A stretch of 64,000 nt of DNA, taken from contig NZ_JAUXMX010000047.1 in NCBI RefSeq assembly GCF_030683065.1, forward strand, positions 54,085-118,084, read 5' to 3'. The notes under the pieces are model-generated. The model was given only the letters and a program-made list of their open reading frames with translations, did no database searches and was not told where the DNA came from. This DNA is from Pseudomonas sp. (lineage in GTDB: Bacteria > Pseudomonadota > Gammaproteobacteria > Pseudomonadales > Pseudomonadaceae). A program made the translations under genes and the position numbers. Below are positions 61,622 through 64,000 of the stretch, in pieces; positions within the stretch are counted from its first letter, which is position 1; the number at the start of each line of letters is the position of its first letter.

Positions 61622-62252
61622 GTCCTTGGGCGGCGCGATGATGTGCTTGCCGTTTGCTGCAGCTAACAGATACCTCGCTATCGCGCCTGGGAGTCGACTG
61701 GTTCCGCTAAACGCCCGACAGCAAACCCATCCGTAAATAATGAGCCCTGATTGCCCTCGTCAACCGGGTCTATCGGCCGGAGAAGATACTGCTCGTCACC
61801 CAGAATGACCTCCCGCGCTGCACGGGATACGCAACGCCAAGCCCACGGCACGCCTTGCTGGCGAACGAGCCGGGGGCGTTCTGGAACGTGCAGCCCAATA
61901 GCGACCGTGACTGGCGCCGCCTTAGGCCGCCACAGCTTGTCGCGACATTACCCCGGCGACTGTTGCCGATCATTACCCGACTGATCACCCCGTATGCGCC
62001 CTGCACAAAAAGTGAGCACGTGCAGCCGAGCACGCGGGCCCGCTTTTGGCAGGCGGCAACCTCATCGGCAACTGCACGCTCAAATATCAGAATCTAGATA
62101 TTTGCATTTCTAGATATGGTGTTTAGAATGGCACCCCATCGATCACCTCGCATCAGTCGGTTTTACACACAAGTCCCCGAACGGGGAGCCGCCTTCGAGT
62201 TGGGGTGATCTCGCCTTATCGCATCTATAATTCGCTATATATGGATTTACTA
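61622..62252. other. Interval between fic and the Old Yellow Enzyme gene
   Basis: No supported gene. A 118-codon open frame on the plus strand (61744-62097) with protein-like composition (ALLANEPGAFWNVQPNSDRD) has no start codon with a ribosome binding site and no family I recognise; it may be a remnant. Its right end overlaps the promoter region at 62093-62129. Confidence 0.4.
62093..62129 (+). promoter_or_regulatory. Promoter with direct-repeat operator for the Old Yellow Enzyme gene
   Basis: TCTAGATAT occurs at 62093-62101 and 62109-62117, 16 bases apart, overlapping a good sigma-70 promoter (TTGCAT at 62102-62107, 16-base spacer, TAGAAT at 62124-62129). A repressor bound to the repeats would cover the -35. 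The ArsR-type regulator at 63471 is the natural candidate. Confidence 0.6.
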
Positions 62253-63377
62253 ATGACACATAAATCGCTCTTCACTACCACCCAGCTTGGCCCTTACCCG
62301 CTGCGCAATCGCATCGTATTGCCGCCCCTTACCCGCTCGCGGAGTTCTCAGCCGGGCAACATCCCCAACGACCTGATGGCCACCTACTATCGCCAGCGCG
62401 CAGGTGCCGGCTTTATGGTCACCGAAGGCACCCAGATCGAACCACGCGGCCAGGGCTATGCCTGGACACCGGGTATTTATAGCCCCGCGCAAATCGAAGG
62501 CTGGAAGAAAGTCACCACGGCGGTGCATGACGAAGGCGGCATCATTTTCGCGCAACTGTGGCATGTGGGCCGGGTATCCCACACCTCGCTGCAGCCGCAC
62601 GGCGGTGACCCGGTGGGGCCATCTGCACTGCCTGCGCGCAGCGTCAAAGTCTTCATCGAAACCGCACCGGGCGCGGGCGCTCTAGCAGACCCATCCACCC
62701 CCAGGGCTTTATCCAACGCGGAAATCAAAGAGCTGGTGCAGCTCTATGCGCAAGCGGCACGTAACGCGCTAGAGGCGGGCTTCGATGGGGTCGAGTTGCA
62801 CTGCGCCAATGGTTATCTGGTCAACCAGTTCATCTCGGCGCACACCAATGTGCGCACGGATGAATATGGCGGCTCCCTGCCGAATCGCTTGCGATTCCTG
62901 GCTGAGGTGACTCAAGCGGTTGCCGATGTGGTGGGCGCCGATCGACTGGGTGTGCGTTTTGCGCCCTTGTTCGTCAGCACTGACGAAGAGCGCGTGTACC
63001 TTGGCTTGGTCGAGGAGAACCCTCACGAGACCTACATCGAAGCTATAAAGGTGCTTGAGGACATTGGCATCGCTTACCTGTCGCTGGCAGAAGCAGATTG
63101 GGACGATGCACCGGAGTTGCCAGACTCGTTCCGCAACGCGGTTCGAGAAACCTTCAGTGGCCGCATCCTCTATGCCGGGAAGTACACCCCGCAACGGGCG
63201 GATGCGGCGATCACTGCTGGCTGGGCTGACCTGATTGCATTCGGCCGCCCCTTTATTGCCAACCCTGATCTGCCGGCGCGAATTGCCAATGACTGGCCGC
63301 TGAACCCGCTCGATGCGGCCAGTGTGTACGGCGGCACCGAGCACGGTTATATCGATTACCCCGCCTACCAGAACTAG
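62253..63377 (+). CDS. Old Yellow Enzyme family FMN ene-reductase (NemA-like)
   Basis: NAD(P)H-dependent flavin enzyme that reduces activated C=C bonds and nitro-compounds and helps against electrophiles. From ATG 62253 it has 374 residues of TIM barrel: LFTTTQLGPYPLRNRIVLPPLTRSRS, GFMVTEGTQIEPRGQGY, substrate pair His-Asn in FDGVELHCANGYLVNQF, the loop TDEYGGSLPNRLRF, and FMN-phosphate loop WADLIAFGRPFIANPDLP. Starts at 62205 and 62241 are in frame; 62253 has a GGA in a fair position. It is followed by the arsR-type gene 94 bases on. Confidence 0.93.
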   Translation: MTHKSLFTTTQLGPYPLRNRIVLPPLTRSRSSQPGNIPNDLMATYYRQRAGAGFMVTEGTQIEPRGQGYAWTPGIYSPAQIEGWKKVTTAVHDEGGIIFAQLWHVGRVSHTSLQPHGGDPVGPSALPARSVKVFIETAPGAGALADPSTPRALSNAEIKELVQLYAQAARNALEAGFDGVELHCANGYLVNQFISAHTNVRTDEYGGSLPNRLRFLAEVTQAVADVVGADRLGVRFAPLFVSTDEERVYLGLVEENPHETYIEAIKVLEDIGIAYLSLAEADWDDAPELPDSFRNAVRETFSGRILYAGKYTPQRADAAITAGWADLIAFGRPFIANPDLPARIANDWPLNPLDAASVYGGTEHGYIDYPAYQN

Positions 63378-63385
63378 GTGACGCC

Positions 63386-63416
63386 GCTGCGTGCTCTCGA
63401 CGAGAGGGCGCGCAGC
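63386..63416. terminator. Hairpin between the OYE and arsR-type genes
   Basis: GCTGCG-CTCTC pairs with GAGAG-CGCAGC, with a small bulge and a 3-base loop, starting 9 bases after the OYE stop. No T-run follows; partial termination or an RNA stability element. Confidence 0.5.
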
Positions 63417-63470
63417 GTGCCGAGGCGCAATCTGGTAAAGTCGCAAAAACCTACTCTATATGCCGTGCAC

Positions 63471-63776
63471 ATGAGCATCGACGTTATTGAAGCGCTAAAG
63501 GCGTTGGATAATCCAACCCGGCTAGCCATCCTCACCCTCCTGAAGAACCCGAGACAAAACTTCCCTGAACAGGAAGCCGATCCCGAGCAATTTGGCGTGT
63601 GCGTGAGCATCATTCAGGAAAGAGTCGGGCTCTCCCAGTCGACTGTATCCAACTACCTGGCCGCCCTTCAGCGCGCGCAGCTGGTCAGCTCCCAGCGCAT
63701 TGGCCCCTGGACGTACTACAAGCGCAGCGAGAGCAGTATCGCGCAGCTACTCAAGGCGCTCGAAGTAGCTATCTGA
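63471..63776 (+). CDS. ArsR-family winged-helix regulator
   Basis: A 101-residue ArsR/SmtB-type repressor: EALKALDNPTRLAILTLLKNP, then ERVGLSQSTVSNYLAALQRAQLVSSQRIGPWTYYKRSESSIAQLL. The usual ELCVCDL metal-binding motif of ArsR is replaced by FGVCVSIIQERVG, keeping one Cys, so it may sense an electrophile through that Cys rather than a metal; this is inference. It lies directly downstream of the Old Yellow Enzyme gene and probably represses the promoter with TCTAGATAT repeats. The ATG at 63471 is chosen. Confidence 0.88.
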   Translation: MSIDVIEALKALDNPTRLAILTLLKNPRQNFPEQEADPEQFGVCVSIIQERVGLSQSTVSNYLAALQRAQLVSSQRIGPWTYYKRSESSIAQLLKALEVAI

Positions 63777-63929
63777 CCAGTAATGAGTGAACTCTGCGTA
63801 TAGAAAGCCCGTGTTGCGGCTTTAAACCGTTGACCTGTTTTCTCGCATAACTAAAAAGCCCCGCAAAGCGGCAATGCTGTTCACTTAAGCGGCCATCTCT
63901 GGGCGCCTGTCGTAGCCATGCACCCACCC

Positions 63930-63996
63930 GTAGCCCGGATGCAATCCGGGAGCGATTATCAAGCGCCAGACTTCCCCCGGATTTCATCCGGGCTAC
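63930..63996. repeat. Inverted pair of REP-type repeats (GTAGCCCGGAT type)
   Basis: GTAGCCCGGAT-GCAATCCGGG (63930-63950) and its near-reverse copy ending ATCCGGGCTAC (63976-63996). This is a widespread Pseudomonas intergenic repeat. The interval 63777-63929 has no gene; an AAAAAGCCCCGC / GCGGC stem near 63851 could end a minus-strand transcript from beyond the window. Confidence 0.75.
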
Positions 63997-64000
63997 AAAA

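Overview
The window is a stretch of Pseudomonas chromosome (Gammaproteobacteria). The evidence is the GC-rich coding, the gene order rpsO-pnp / truB-rbfA-infB-nusA-rimP / tRNA-Leu / secG-tpiA-glmM-folP-ftsH-rlmE / greA-carB-carA-dapB-dnaJ-dnaK-grpE / recN / fur-bamE / rnfH-ratA / smpB / lldR-lldPD-dld, a complete functional-amyloid (fap) operon, a tmRNA whose tag reads ANDDNYGAQLAA, and REP-type intergenic repeats familiar from this genus. No species is assigned.

Layout. 1-7052: the 3' part of pgi, a thiolase, an RlmI-like methyltransferase, a large DUF748 (AsmA-like) envelope protein and two small exported DUF2845 paralogues. 7053-14361: an accessory module with fapA-F, a near-consensus sigma-54 promoter just before fapA, and a convergent sigma-54 activator gene (12443-13888) with a degenerate receiver domain; a perfect ANR/FNR-type box lies upstream of the activator. 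14362-23783: the RNA and translation block on the minus strand. Its leader holds tRNA-Leu(GAG), a decayed initiator tRNA and several terminator hairpins. 23788-40381: minus-strand housekeeping genes, with a leader ORF and hairpin before carA and a sigma-32-type promoter before grpE-dnaK-dnaJ. 40535-46832: recN with a LexA box, fur/bamE, rnfH-ratA, an NSS-family transporter and smpB. 46893-53826: the lactate regulon, with two LldR-type operators. 54129-57294: a small exported protein and a hybrid sensor kinase. 57445-57832: ssrA. 57833-62200: a gene-poor accessory zone behind ssrA with a possible integrase scrap, hipA-hipB in inverted order, paired palindromes and an N-terminally shortened Fic gene. 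62253-63776: an Old Yellow Enzyme gene with an ArsR-type regulator.

How the genes work together. Most of the window is core gene expression: transcription elongation and termination (NusA, GreA), ribosome maturation (RimP, RbfA, TruB, RlmE, YhbY), initiation (IF-2), RNA decay (PNPase), ribosome rescue (SmpB with tmRNA) and proteostasis (DnaK/DnaJ/GrpE, FtsH). The parts with most character are the fap amyloid module with its probable dedicated activator, the decayed tRNA-fMet in the nusA leader, the carA leader and the ssrA-linked remnant zone. All assignments come from reading the sequence; no database search was run.
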